Part shown: positions 39,064 through 47,131 of the stretch, piece after piece
Numbering within the stretch: the first letter of the stretch is position 1
Layout of the letters: every line of letters begins with the position of its first letter
DNA from: Vibrio sinus
Lineage (GTDB): Bacteria > Pseudomonadota > Gammaproteobacteria > Enterobacterales > Vibrionaceae
DNA: 64,000 nt
Assembly (NCBI RefSeq): GCF_023634645.1
Contig: NZ_JAMKMR010000004.1
Span: forward strand, 1-64,000
Direction of reading: 5' to 3'
Notes under the pieces: model-generated
Told to the model about the DNA's origin: nothing
What the model saw: the letters and a program-made list of their open reading frames with translations, nothing else
Database searches by the model: none
Program-made: the position numbers and the translations under genes

Positions 39064-39759
39064 ATGAAAAAGTTAGTCAGTGTATTTGTTTTTCTATCAG
39101 GGTTTATTAGTGTTTCTGCATTTGCAGATAATTTTGATTTTCCGCATTTATCCACCACAGGTTACGGAGAAGTGACGGCTAAGCCCGATATGGCGGAGTT
39201 CTCCGTGCGTGTGGTAGAAACGGCTTTAACCGCTGAGCAAGCCAAGCAATCGGTCGACAAAGTGGTCGATACTTTTCTCAGTGGCTTAAAGAAAGAGGGC
39301 GTCAAATCGGAGAATATTCAAAGCTCGAATTTGTATCTAGCGCCCCAATACCATTACCCAAAAGATGGCAAACCTGAGCTCACTGGATATAGAGCCAATC
39401 GTACAGTGAATGTCACGGTTATGGAGTTAGCAAAACTGAATGGCTATTTGGATTTGGCTCTGCGTGATGGTATTAACCAAGTTAATAACATCCAGCTCAA
39501 GGTCAAAGACGAGGCAAAATTTAAGCGACAAGCTCGCATGGAAGCCATTAAAGATGCGAATCGCAAAGCAAAATCACTGGCTAAAGGCTTTGGTTTGGAG
39601 CTTGGTAAGGTGTGGCAGATCGACTACAACGCGCCGAATACACAGCCTGTTGTCATGAGAGCGATGGCTCTGGATGTACGTAAAGAGTCCAACAGCTATC
39701 AAGATTCTAGTCTCGTGATTCACGACAATGTTGAAGTGGTATATAAACTAAAAAATTAA
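39064..39759 (+). CDS. yggE: SIMPL-domain (DUF541) periplasmic protein, YggE-like
   Basis: YggE-like proteins are linked to oxidative stress defence. The ATG at 39064 (231 residues) has an AAGGTGAAAAGG leader and gives a signal peptide (MKKLVSVFVFLSGFISVSAFA). The mature domain has the SIMPL pattern TTGYGEVTAKPDMAEFSVRV and GYRANRTVNVTV. The gene stands alone after mscS. The biochemical role is not known. Confidence 0.88.
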   Translation: MKKLVSVFVFLSGFISVSAFADNFDFPHLSTTGYGEVTAKPDMAEFSVRVVETALTAEQAKQSVDKVVDTFLSGLKKEGVKSENIQSSNLYLAPQYHYPKDGKPELTGYRANRTVNVTVMELAKLNGYLDLALRDGINQVNNIQLKVKDEAKFKRQARMEAIKDANRKAKSLAKGFGLELGKVWQIDYNAPNTQPVVMRAMALDVRKESNSYQDSSLVIHDNVEVVYKLKN

Positions 39760-39897
39760 CACTGCCGCGAGTTTTTGGTAACCTATAGCCCGGCTTTTTA
39801 TTTGCTCGTTTTTTGAGCGGTATGGGATAGATAGTAGGTTAGCAACTTATTCAATAAGAAAACGGATTTCATTTAACTTGATGTCGTGAGGTAAACA

Positions 39898-40026
39898 ATG
39901 ATTAACCGTTTTCTTGTCAGAGGATCTGTGATTGCTCTGGCCGTGCTGAGTATTAAAGTCAGTGCCTTGTATTTCTTACTTATGGTGGTGTTGTTAGTCA
40001 CACATACGAAAGATTTTATGGGCTAA
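39898..40026 (+). CDS. 42-residue single-helix membrane protein
   Basis: This short frame starts at ATG 39898 after GTGAGGTAAACA and ends at TAA 40024-40026. The peptide (MINRFLVRGS at the start, THTKDFMG at the end) has a hydrophobic core of about 24 residues, consistent with one transmembrane helix, and a basic N-terminus. The terminator-like hairpin that follows is shared with pykF. I do not recognise the family. The ribosome site, hydrophobic core and terminator make it a plausible small gene. Confidence 0.5.
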   Translation: MINRFLVRGSVIALAVLSIKVSALYFLLMVVLLVTHTKDFMG

Positions 40027-40053
40027 GGTGATTTGAGCCTTCACTGAATATGA

Positions 40054-40080
40054 AAAAGGAGAGCAATGTGCTCTCCTTTT
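40054..40080. terminator. bidirectional terminator between the small ORF and pykF
   Basis: AAAAGGAGAGC and GCTCTCCTTTT form an 11-bp stem with a 5-nt loop. A-rich and T-rich flanks allow it to work on both strands, for the 42-codon frame and for pykF. Confidence 0.85.
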
Positions 40081-40106
40081 GCGTTTCTGTTAACCGATGC
40101 AGGTAG

Positions 40107-41519
40107 TTATAGCACGTGAACAGATGCAGTATTAGTGGTGCCTGAAGGAACTAGCGCGCCAGAAACCATTACCACGATGTCGCCTTTTTTGCCTAGGCCA
40201 GACTCTAGAGCAAGCTCTTTACCGCTAGCAAAGAAAGCATCAGTATTTTCGATAGAATTAACCACAACTGGCGTAACACCTTTAGTAAGCACTAATTGGG
40301 CCGCAGTTTTCTTGTTGGTGGTTAATGCCAGGATGTTTGCAGTTGGGAAGTATTTACGTACAGAGCGAGCAGACTTACCGCCTTCTGTTGCAACCACAAT
40401 CAGTGGCGCTGCAAGTTTTTCTGCAGTATCAACGGCACCTTTACACACCGCTTCAGTGATGCGTAGACGTGGGCTATCCAAGCGTGAGCTTAATTCTGCT
40501 TTAAGTGCAGAGTCAGTGCGGTTAGCAATTTGCGCCATGATAGTTACAGCTTCAACTGGGTATTTACCTTTTGCCGTTTCGCCAGAAAGCATAACAGCAT
40601 CGGTTCCATCCATGACAGCGTTGGCAACGTCGCCTGCTTCAGCGCGAGTTGGGCGAGGGTTTTTGATCATTGAGTCAAGCATCTGAGTGGCTGTGATAAC
40701 CACTTTACGTGCGCGGTTACATTTCTCAATCATCATCTTCTGAGCGAAGATAACTTCTTCTGCTGGAATCTCTACACCGAGATCGCCACGAGCAACCATG
40801 ATGCCATCAGATAGCTCTAAGATCTCGTCGAAGTTGTCGACACCTTCTTGGTTTTCGATTTTAGAGATGATGTGGATGTTCTCGCCACCGTTAGCGTTGA
40901 GTAGCTCACGGATCTCGCGTACGTCATCAGCTTTACGGATGAAAGAAGCTGCAACGAAATCAACACCTTGTTCGCAACCAAACTTAAGGTCAGCTTTGTC
41001 TTTTTCAGACAGTGCAGGCAGGTTGACCGAAACGCCAGGTAGGTTAACACCTTTGTTCTCGCCAAGTGCACCATTGTTAAGCACTTTACATTTCACTTCA
41101 GTGTCAGTTGTCGCCAATACTTCCATTTCGATTAGGCCGTCGTCGACTAGGATAGTGTTACCTACTGACAGGTCATCGGCGAACCCTTCGTATGTTACAG
41201 CCACTTGGTTCTTGTTACCTACAACGCTAATGTCAGTAGTAAAAGTGAACTCTTGTCCAGCAACAAGATCGACATCTTCACCATCTTCTAACTTAATTGT
41301 GCGGATCTCTGGCCCTTTAGTATCCAAAAGGATGGCAAGCTGCTTGCCAGTTTCTTCCATAACTTTGCGGAAGTTCGCGATACGCGTACCGTGCTCATTA
41401 AAGTCTCCGTGGGAGAAATTAAGGCGCATCACGTTCATTCCTGCATTAACTAGCTCCGATAGTTTTTCTACAGGTTCAGTTTTTGGTCCAATCGTACATA
41501 CGATTTTGGTTTTTTTCAT
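40107..41519 (-). CDS. pykF: pyruvate kinase
   Basis: Pyruvate kinase makes pyruvate and ATP from PEP. The 470-residue enzyme begins [20 protein letters not shown] and has [12 protein letters not shown], the active-site lysine region [16 protein letters not shown] and [12 protein letters not shown]. The C-terminal regulatory domain (about 345-470) is present. The length and sequence fit the type I, fructose-bisphosphate-activated enzyme (PykF). It is divergent from the deoR-type regulator. Confidence 0.95.
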   Translation of the reverse strand: MKKTKIVCTIGPKTEPVEKLSELVNAGMNVMRLNFSHGDFNEHGTRIANFRKVMEETGKQLAILLDTKGPEIRTIKLEDGEDVDLVAGQEFTFTTDISVVGNKNQVAVTYEGFADDLSVGNTILVDDGLIEMEVLATTDTEVKCKVLNNGALGENKGVNLPGVSVNLPALSEKDKADLKFGCEQGVDFVAASFIRKADDVREIRELLNANGGENIHIISKIENQEGVDNFDEILELSDGIMVARGDLGVEIPAEEVIFAQKMMIEKCNRARKVVITATQMLDSMIKNPRPTRAEAGDVANAVMDGTDAVMLSGETAKGKYPVEAVTIMAQIANRTDSALKAELSSRLDSPRLRITEAVCKGAVDTAEKLAAPLIVVATEGGKSARSVRKYFPTANILALTTNKKTAAQLVLTKGVTPVVVNSIENTDAFFASGKELALESGLGKKGDIVVMVSGALVPSGTTNTASVHVL

Positions 41520-41936
41520 GGAAGATAATCTCCGGTAAATATAGTTACAATTTGAAATTTAGTTGCTGAGATAAAGTAGTAAGGGATAGAGGCATGTTTA
41601 ACGCCGATAATCGTCTTATTTTCCATTCTCTCTGGGCTGTAACTCTTTCACAAAATTTAGTCATTTTATAACCAAATGGATTGGCTAAAATGGCTAAACT
41701 CTGTGGCTCATCCCACTTATTAGTGGGTGATGTGCAAAAGCTTACAGAAATTTCTGTAATTTTTTTTCTTTTCGGGAACGGATTCTACCACCGAATGAAC
41801 TCAATATCACGACCTAACAGTTGTTTTAAGACAAGCTTTTGTGCCGAAAATTTATTTTTTGCATCAAAATAAATTGACAGATAAGTTTCGATTCAACTAA
41901 TCTATCTTTCGTTTCGAAATTTTAAAATGAAAGACA
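41520..41936. other. pykF-deoR intergenic region with possible small RNA
   Basis: This 417-bp gap should hold the divergent promoters. On the plus strand there is a stem-loop around 41709-41731 (CCCAC/GTGGG) and an 18-bp perfect palindrome at 41742-41759 (TTACAGA-AATT-TCTGTAA) followed by eight T at 41760-41767. The pair resembles the end of a small RNA, but I cannot identify one. A candidate -35/-10 for the regulator is TTGACA (41874-41879), 18 bp, TAATCT (41898-41903). Confidence 0.4.
41906..41933. promoter_or_regulatory. inverted-repeat operator in front of the DeoR-type gene
   Basis: CTTTCGTTT and AAATGAAAG form an inverted repeat with a 10-bp spacer, three bases before the ATG. The TTTCGTTTCGAAA core resembles operators of DeoR/GlpR-family repressors. 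It suggests autoregulation and, since glmS follows, control of glucosamine synthesis. Confidence 0.5.
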
Positions 41937-42698
41937 ATGTCAAAGCGCAATACACAGTATCGTCGGCATGCCATATCCAATGTCGTTAGTGAGCAGGGTG
42001 AAGTCAGTGTTGAAGAGCTCGCATCACTTTTTGAAACTTCTGAAGTAACTATCCGAAAAGACTTGGCTTCTTTGGAAGAAAATGGGCTTTTGTTACGTCG
42101 ATACGGTGGTGCAGTTGCCCTACCTAAGGAAGTGGTGAATGAAGAGCTTGGACAAAAAGTTTCAGCGCGAAAGTTAGCGCTAGGGAAAGCTGCCGTAAAT
42201 CTGATTCGCGACCACAATCGCATCCTTATCGATAGTGGTAGCACAACGGGAGCGTTAATTTCTCAACTGAACCACAAACAAGGTTTGGTAGTGATGACCA
42301 ACTCACTGAACGTCGCCAATAAGCTAAACGAATTAGAAAATGAGCCGACCATTTTAATGACGGGTGGCACATGGGATAAGCGTTCTGAAGCATTTCAGGG
42401 TTTAGTGGCTGAATCGGTATTGCGCTCTTATGACTTTGACCAGCTATTTATTGGGGCTGACGGCATCGACCTTGCTAGAGGAACCACAACCTTTAATGAA
42501 ATCCTCGGCCTTAGCAAGGTGATGGCAGAGGTATCAAGAGAAGTGATCGTGATGATCGAATCTAAAAAAGTTGGCCGAAAAATACCGAATATGGAGCTAG
42601 ATTGGACCAGCATTGATGTTGTGATCACAGACTCTGACTTACCTCAAGAGTACAAAGAAAAGATTGAAGCACACGATGTCAACGTCATCTGTGTCTAG
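41937..42698 (+). CDS. DeoR/GlpR-family transcriptional regulator
   Basis: The 253-residue protein has an N-terminal winged helix-turn-helix (about 5-60, VSVEELASLFETSEVTIRKDLASLEENG) and a C-terminal sugar-phosphate sensor domain of the DeoR type (about 75-235, ILIDSGSTTGALISQL, LMTGGTWD, IGADGIDLARGTTT). It lies 54 bp upstream of glmS in the same direction, as in other vibrios, so an amino-sugar phosphate ligand and control of glmS are likely but unproven. Confidence 0.88.
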   Translation: MSKRNTQYRRHAISNVVSEQGEVSVEELASLFETSEVTIRKDLASLEENGLLLRRYGGAVALPKEVVNEELGQKVSARKLALGKAAVNLIRDHNRILIDSGSTTGALISQLNHKQGLVVMTNSLNVANKLNELENEPTILMTGGTWDKRSEAFQGLVAESVLRSYDFDQLFIGADGIDLARGTTTFNEILGLSKVMAEVSREVIVMIESKKVGRKIPNMELDWTSIDVVITDSDLPQEYKEKIEAHDVNVICV

Positions 42699-42752
42699 AT
42701 AGAAACGCTCGTTATAAACAGAAGAGCAGAAAAATTTAACTGGAGTAAATTT

Positions 42753-44585
42753 ATGTGTGGGATTGTAGGAGCGGTTGCTCAACGTGATGTCGCGGAAATT
42801 TTGGTTGAGGGATTACGTCGTTTGGAGTATCGCGGATACGACTCAGCCGGTGTAGCGATTGTCGACTCACAAAATAAACTGACGCGCATTCGCCGTTTAG
42901 GCAAAGTGCAAGAGCTCGCCGATGCAACCGAACAACAAGAAATGGTTGGCGGCACGGGTATTGCGCATACTCGCTGGGCTACCCATGGCGAACCTTCTGA
43001 AGCCAACGCACATCCACATTTATCCGGTGATATTACTGTTGTCCACAATGGCATTATTGAAAATCACGAAGAGCTACGCCAAATGCTGCGTGATAAAGGT
43101 TACTCCTTTGACTCACAAACCGACACCGAAGTGATTGCTCACTTGGTGGAATGGGAAATGAGAAGCGCAAAATCTTTAGTTGAAGCGTTGCAAAAAACCG
43201 TGAAGCAGCTAGATGGTGCTTATGGCACGGTGGTTATGGATCGTAAAGATCCCAGCCGACTAGTGGTTGCACGCTCTGGCAGCCCCATTGTGGTCGGTTA
43301 TGGTGTGGGCGAAAACTTCTTAGCCTCTGATCAATTGGCCCTGCTCAACGTGACTCGTCGTTTTGCATATCTTGAAGAAGGGGATGTCGCGGAAGTTAGT
43401 CGCCGTCAGGTGAACATCTTTGATAGTGCAGGTAACCCGGTTGAACGGGAAGTCATAGAATCAAATGCTGAGCATGATGCTGGAGATAAGGGCCAATACC
43501 GCCACTTCATGCAAAAAGAGATTTTTGAGCAACCTTCGGCGTTGATCAATACCGCTGAAGGGCGCTTAACCAAAGACTCAGTGATTACCGAAAGCATAGG
43601 TGTGAATGCCCTCGAGATCTTGCAAAAAGTCGAGCATGTACAAATTGTCGCTTGCGGCACATCTTATAATGCGGGCATGGTAGCGCGTTATTGGTTTGAA
43701 GATCTTGCTGGCGTGGGTTGCGACGTTGAGATTGCCTCTGAGTTTCGTTATCGCAAATTTGTGACTCGCCCTAATAGCTTGCTTATCACCTTATCTCAAT
43801 CTGGAGAGACAGCAGATACCTTAGCCGCGTTAAGGTTGGCAAAAGAGAAGGGTTATATGGCCGCGATGACCATCTGCAATGTGGCAGGTTCATCATTGGT
43901 TCGCGAATCAGACTTTGCTTTCATGACCCGAGCGGGCGCAGAGATTGGTGTGGCCTCGACCAAAGCCTTCACCACTCAGCTATCTGCGCTATTGATGCTG
44001 GTGACCGCATTAGGCAAACAAAAGCAGCAGATAGACAATGCCAAAGAAGCGGAGATTGTAAAAGCGTTACTCGATCTGCCAGAGCAAATCATCTCCGCGT
44101 TAAGCTACGATAAGCAAATTGAAGCGCTTGCCGAAGATTTTGCCGACAAACATCATACTTTGTTTTTAGGCCGTGGTGAGTTCTACCCCATTGCAATGGA
44201 AGCATCATTAAAGCTTAAAGAAATTTCTTACATCCACGCTGAAGCCTATGCAGCGGGAGAGCTAAAGCATGGGCCATTGGCATTAATCGACGCTGATATG
44301 CCTGTGGTGGTGGTAGCACCGAGCAATGATTTGTTAGAAAAGCTGAAATCCAATATAGAAGAGGTGCGCGCCCGTGGTGGGTTGCTGTATGTGTTCGCGG
44401 ACGAAGCCGCTGGCTTTGAAGCCGATGAAAGCATGAAGATTATTACCCTTCCTCATGTGAGCGACATAACCGCACCGATTTATTACACCATTCCAATGCA
44501 GCTATTGTCTTACTACGTGGCACTCATTAAAGGCACAGATGTGGATCAACCCAGGAACTTGGCCAAGTCGGTGACGGTGGAGTAA
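42753..44585 (+). CDS. glmS: glutamine-fructose-6-phosphate aminotransferase GlmS
   Basis: GlmS makes glucosamine-6-phosphate from fructose-6-phosphate and glutamine, feeding peptidoglycan and LPS. The 610-residue protein has the N-terminal nucleophile Cys2 (MCGIVGA), the glutaminase domain (1-240), two SIS domains (about 285-420 and 455-595) and the conserved end [11 protein letters not shown]. The 3' end of glmS is the recognition target of TnsD in Tn7 elements, and such an element lies right behind it. Confidence 0.97.
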   Translation: MCGIVGAVAQRDVAEILVEGLRRLEYRGYDSAGVAIVDSQNKLTRIRRLGKVQELADATEQQEMVGGTGIAHTRWATHGEPSEANAHPHLSGDITVVHNGIIENHEELRQMLRDKGYSFDSQTDTEVIAHLVEWEMRSAKSLVEALQKTVKQLDGAYGTVVMDRKDPSRLVVARSGSPIVVGYGVGENFLASDQLALLNVTRRFAYLEEGDVAEVSRRQVNIFDSAGNPVEREVIESNAEHDAGDKGQYRHFMQKEIFEQPSALINTAEGRLTKDSVITESIGVNALEILQKVEHVQIVACGTSYNAGMVARYWFEDLAGVGCDVEIASEFRYRKFVTRPNSLLITLSQSGETADTLAALRLAKEKGYMAAMTICNVAGSSLVRESDFAFMTRAGAEIGVASTKAFTTQLSALLMLVTALGKQKQQIDNAKEAEIVKALLDLPEQIISALSYDKQIEALAEDFADKHHTLFLGRGEFYPIAMEASLKLKEISYIHAEAYAAGELKHGPLALIDADMPVVVVAPSNDLLEKLKSNIEEVRARGGLLYVFADEAAGFEADESMKIITLPHVSDITAPIYYTIPMQLLSYYVALIKGTDVDQPRNLAKSVTVE

Positions 44586-44610
44586 AAGTAAAATATATCG
44601 TTATTATTTG

Positions 44611-44678
44611 TGTCGGAGTACATTAAAGTTTGAGCAGTTACAATAAAGTCTGATCATATACAATAAAGTTTGTCCATT
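44611..44678 (+). repeat. left end with three phased TnsB-type sites
   Basis: The 8-bp tip TGTCGGAG is followed by TACATTAAAGTTTGAGCAGT (44619), TACAATAAAGTCTGATCATA (44639) and TACAATAAAGTTTGTCCATT (44659), each exactly 20 bp apart. Tn7 left-end sites have the same core, ACAATAAAGTC, and the same 8-bp offset from the tip. Confidence 0.88.
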
Positions 44679-44685
44679 TTTTAGG

Positions 44686-44710
44686 CGTGTTAGAACATCA
44701 AACTAACACG
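44686..44710. repeat. hairpin inside the left end
   Basis: CGTGTTAG and CTAACACG form a perfect 8-bp stem with a 9-nt loop. A hairpin of related sequence (CACGTGTT/AACACGTG) lies at the same place in the relict end at 48120-48143. Confidence 0.75.
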
Positions 44711-44797
44711 TTTATGCCCCAAAGTGAGTTACGCCTCCAAATCACACAATGATACTCAGTCAACTTTGATATACAAAAAGTAATAAGAGTCAAGAGA

Positions 44798-44813
44798 CAA
44801 GACCTGCCCCCGA
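44798..44813. repeat. inverted repeat flanking the cargo, left copy
   Basis: AGACAAGACCTGCCCC here is the reverse complement, with one mismatch, of GGGTCAGGTCTTGTCT near 47899-47914. The pair brackets the four cargo genes inside the Tn7-like ends. The sequence resembles tips of other small mobile repeats, but I cannot assign it. Confidence 0.6.
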
Positions 44814-44855
44814 AATTCGGGAGAAATAACAATAAAAAGGGTGCCAATAATATGC

Positions 44856-44884
44856 TTGCTGATAGGCAAGTGATATACGATAAT
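44856..44884 (+). promoter_or_regulatory. promoter of the nuclease-like gene
   Basis: TTGCTG (44856-44861) and GATAAT (44879-44884) are separated by 17 bp, 32 bp ahead of the ATG. The LexA box overlaps its start point. Confidence 0.65.
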
Positions 44885-44903
44885 ACTGTTTGTATATACA
44901 GTT
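44884..44903 (+). promoter_or_regulatory. LexA (SOS) box
   Basis: The 16-bp core CTGTTTGTATATACAG (44886-44901) fits CTG-N10-CAG and the fuller gammaproteobacterial consensus TACTGTATATATATACAGTA. It lies between the -10 box and the ATG at 44916, where a repressor would block transcription. The gene should therefore be induced by DNA damage. Confidence 0.8.
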
Positions 44904-44915
44904 TAAGTGGCATAG

Positions 44916-45539
44916 ATGACAGAACTAGAAATTAAAAAACTACTAGTAAGGTACTTTCTAGAAAAGTATGAAAATTTTGTTGTTGGTTCTGAATTTTCAT
45001 TTCAATTTGGTGAAAGACGAGCGGATCTAGCATTGCTGGATGATGGCTACTTAACTGCCTTTGAAATAAAAGGTGCTCGTGACACTGTATATAGATTGAA
45101 TTATCAAATTGAAAGTTATAAAAAGTTTTTTGATTTTTGCTTTGTTGTGTGTGAACCAAGTAATTTGGCTGAAGTACGAGCAACTATTTCAAGAGATGTT
45201 GGCATCTTACTGATCGAGAGTGGCAAAATTACTCATGTTCGCCAATCAAAACAGTTCAAACGACACGATAAAAGAGTGTTGTCCAGTGCGCTAAGTGTTC
45301 AAAAATTGAGTGCGCTATCGAAAGGTAGCAATTTAAGATCGAAATATGAGTTATGCGAGTACGTGTCAAAAAACAATACGTTAGATTCATTAAGACAGTT
45401 ATCAAGAAACGATTTTAATGAAAGATATGGAGTGGCTTCAAAACTATTGAAACAAGAAACCACTCTTCATTTGACGTCGGATGATATATACACAATTACA
45501 AAGAAAGCCCCGTCATCACTAAAGCGAAGAATCGTCTGA
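44916..45539 (+). CDS. sce7726-type PD-(D/E)XK nuclease-like protein
   Basis: The 207-residue protein has a predicted nuclease core: Glu26, Asp37 in RRADLALL, Glu50-Ile-Lys52 in TAFEIKG, then a Q-X3-Y motif (Gln64, Tyr68) as in Cas4/RecB-type nucleases. The C-terminal half (110-207) is basic and helical. The overall pattern recalls sce7726-family proteins, which I know mainly as partners of sce7725/beta-type proteins. Its last 21 bp overlap the convergent beta-family gene. A LexA box covers its promoter. Nuclease activity and a defence role are inferred. Confidence 0.7.
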   Translation: MTELEIKKLLVRYFLEKYENFVVGSEFSFQFGERRADLALLDDGYLTAFEIKGARDTVYRLNYQIESYKKFFDFCFVVCEPSNLAEVRATISRDVGILLIESGKITHVRQSKQFKRHDKRVLSSALSVQKLSALSKGSNLRSKYELCEYVSKNNTLDSLRQLSRNDFNERYGVASKLLKQETTLHLTSDDIYTITKKAPSSLKRRIV

Positions 45540-46592
45540 CTCTCTAAGTAAAATTCGGCTTTTAATGTAGTAGTTCATCCGAACTGATATCCAAAATGCG
45601 GGGCTGATACCTGATGGATTATCATTTGCTGCCGCTTGAATCTCTTCATCAGCCCAAACACCAAGCGGTTTATATGATGTTGTATCTCTAACGGTGTGCT
45701 CTGCGGCTCTTACATATCCACCATTATTTCTACGATACCTTTTATAAGTGAATGATTTTCCTTCTAAAGATGCAATATCAACCCTAGGGACAAAAGTGCC
45801 GCCTTTCATTTCAATTTGCTCGGTGTTAATTGAAACGTAGTCACCATATTTGATTGGGAACTCTTCACTAATACCCTGATAGATATCTTCTTCACAGATC
45901 CTAAATTCACCTGCAATATCTTCACCACCAGTTTGAGCGACATTCGATGGGAAACTAGAGCAGAGCATAACAACGGCTTCGATTTTATCTGCGAATGACT
46001 TCGTACCTGAACACGCTTCAAGGAAAGTATCAACTACATCACTAATGGCTTTCATTCTTACGAATTCAGCGTCTAAAACTACGTAGAGTTTACAATTTTC
46101 GTTTAAGTTACTTGCTATAGGATCTAAGTAGTATTCAACTTCTTCGTCACTTAAGTCATATGGCAATCTAACCGCCAGAAAATCAGTCCTAGCAGAAGCA
46201 TTTCTTACGAATTTTTCAACGTCTTCGAACTTACCGTCATCATCTTCATACAAGTGAACCATAGGGATGATGTTCAAATCGCAATGAAGATCAAACAAGA
46301 AATATTGCCACTCTCTAAAGCCATTGTGTTGTGATAACAATTGATCAATTTGAGGGTTGATGTATTTTTCATTTGTACTCAAATCAAGTATGAATGGCCG
46401 TTTTTTTTGTATTTCAGCAATCTGCTTCATACGACGATAGATATCACCATCAGGTGCTTTTTTCGTTTTTCTCGATTTTGTTAGTTCATAAATTGGCAAA
46501 ATCTTTGAAAAATCATCATCATTGATGTGTTCAAAACAACGAAGTTCGCCATCTCTCGTCTTTATGATTGGAAAATAGACAAATTCACTCAT
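45519..46592 (-). CDS. beta-family protein
   Basis: The 357-residue protein starts YFPIIKTRDGELRCFEHI and continues KILPIYELTKSR, the characteristic opening of beta-family proteins (T4-like phage and plasmid proteins of unknown role, related to sce7725). It has no signal peptide or membrane helix and looks like a TIM-barrel-type cytosolic protein (LAVRLPYDLSDEEVEYYL, LYVVLDAEF). Its start overlaps the stop of the ImmA/IrrE gene (ATGA). Function is unknown; the pairing with an sce7726-type gene suggests a shared defence system. Confidence 0.7.
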   Translation of the reverse strand: MSEFVYFPIIKTRDGELRCFEHINDDDFSKILPIYELTKSRKTKKAPDGDIYRRMKQIAEIQKKRPFILDLSTNEKYINPQIDQLLSQHNGFREWQYFLFDLHCDLNIIPMVHLYEDDDGKFEDVEKFVRNASARTDFLAVRLPYDLSDEEVEYYLDPIASNLNENCKLYVVLDAEFVRMKAISDVVDTFLEACSGTKSFADKIEAVVMLCSSFPSNVAQTGGEDIAGEFRICEEDIYQGISEEFPIKYGDYVSINTEQIEMKGGTFVPRVDIASLEGKSFTYKRYRRNNGGYVRAAEHTVRDTTSYKPLGVWADEEIQAAANDNPSGISPAFWISVRMNYYIKSRILLRESDDSSL

Positions 46593-47131
46593 AGATTATG
46601 TCCGGCATAGCCAAGAACTTTGGCTCTAATTCGAACGGCATGAGATGACACTTGGAAGTGCATAGCAACATCTTCAACCTTTGACGATACGTTGGCAATA
46701 AAATTATCGAAAGCATCTTTGGGCATCAATAGTGATGCTGCAAATTCATTGGCCTCGGCCTCCATCCAGTTTGTCTCCCCATTTCTAAAGAAAGTTGTAT
46801 CTTCAAAGCAATCACTGCTAGCAGCATGGAGTATACGGTGTGCAATTTCGTGGGCTATCGTAAATCTTTGTCTATGTGGATGGTGTAGTGAGTTAACAGT
46901 CATAACCCAACTACCTGACTTTTTCTCTTTCTTTAGTGAGCCTGATTCTTCGTCTTGCATTGGCTCATATCTAACGGCAATCCCTAGGTGTCTGGCCAAT
47001 TCAGATACATTGACAGGATCAGTCTCTAGTCCCTTATCTTCAGCGAGTGCTATTAGATGTTCAGGTGTAGACAAATCTTCAAATTCAGTATTCGCTTGAG
47101 TTTTTCTATCAGATTTTCTAACGAATGCCAT
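46589..47131 (-). CDS. ImmA/IrrE-family zinc metallopeptidase
   Basis: The 180-residue protein has the zinc motif HEIAH (His94, Glu95, His98) in RFTIAHEIAHRILHA and a downstream ligand region EAEANEFAASLLMP (about 124-137). Relatives cleave repressors (ImmA on Tn ICEBs1, IrrE on DdrO) to switch genes on. No XRE-type repressor is encoded nearby, so its substrate could be one of the neighbours. It abuts the membrane protein gene and overlaps the beta gene by four bases. Confidence 0.85.
   Translation of the reverse strand: MAFVRKSDRKTQANTEFEDLSTPEHLIALAEDKGLETDPVNVSELARHLGIAVRYEPMQDEESGSLKKEKKSGSWVMTVNSLHHPHRQRFTIAHEIAHRILHAASSDCFEDTTFFRNGETNWMEAEANEFAASLLMPKDAFDNFIANVSSKVEDVAMHFQVSSHAVRIRAKVLGYAGHNL

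Noticed and set aside
41681..41872. 63-codon frame between pykF and the regulator gene
   Set aside because: It crosses the palindrome/T-run and has no ribosome site or recognisable composition; the non-coding reading fits better.
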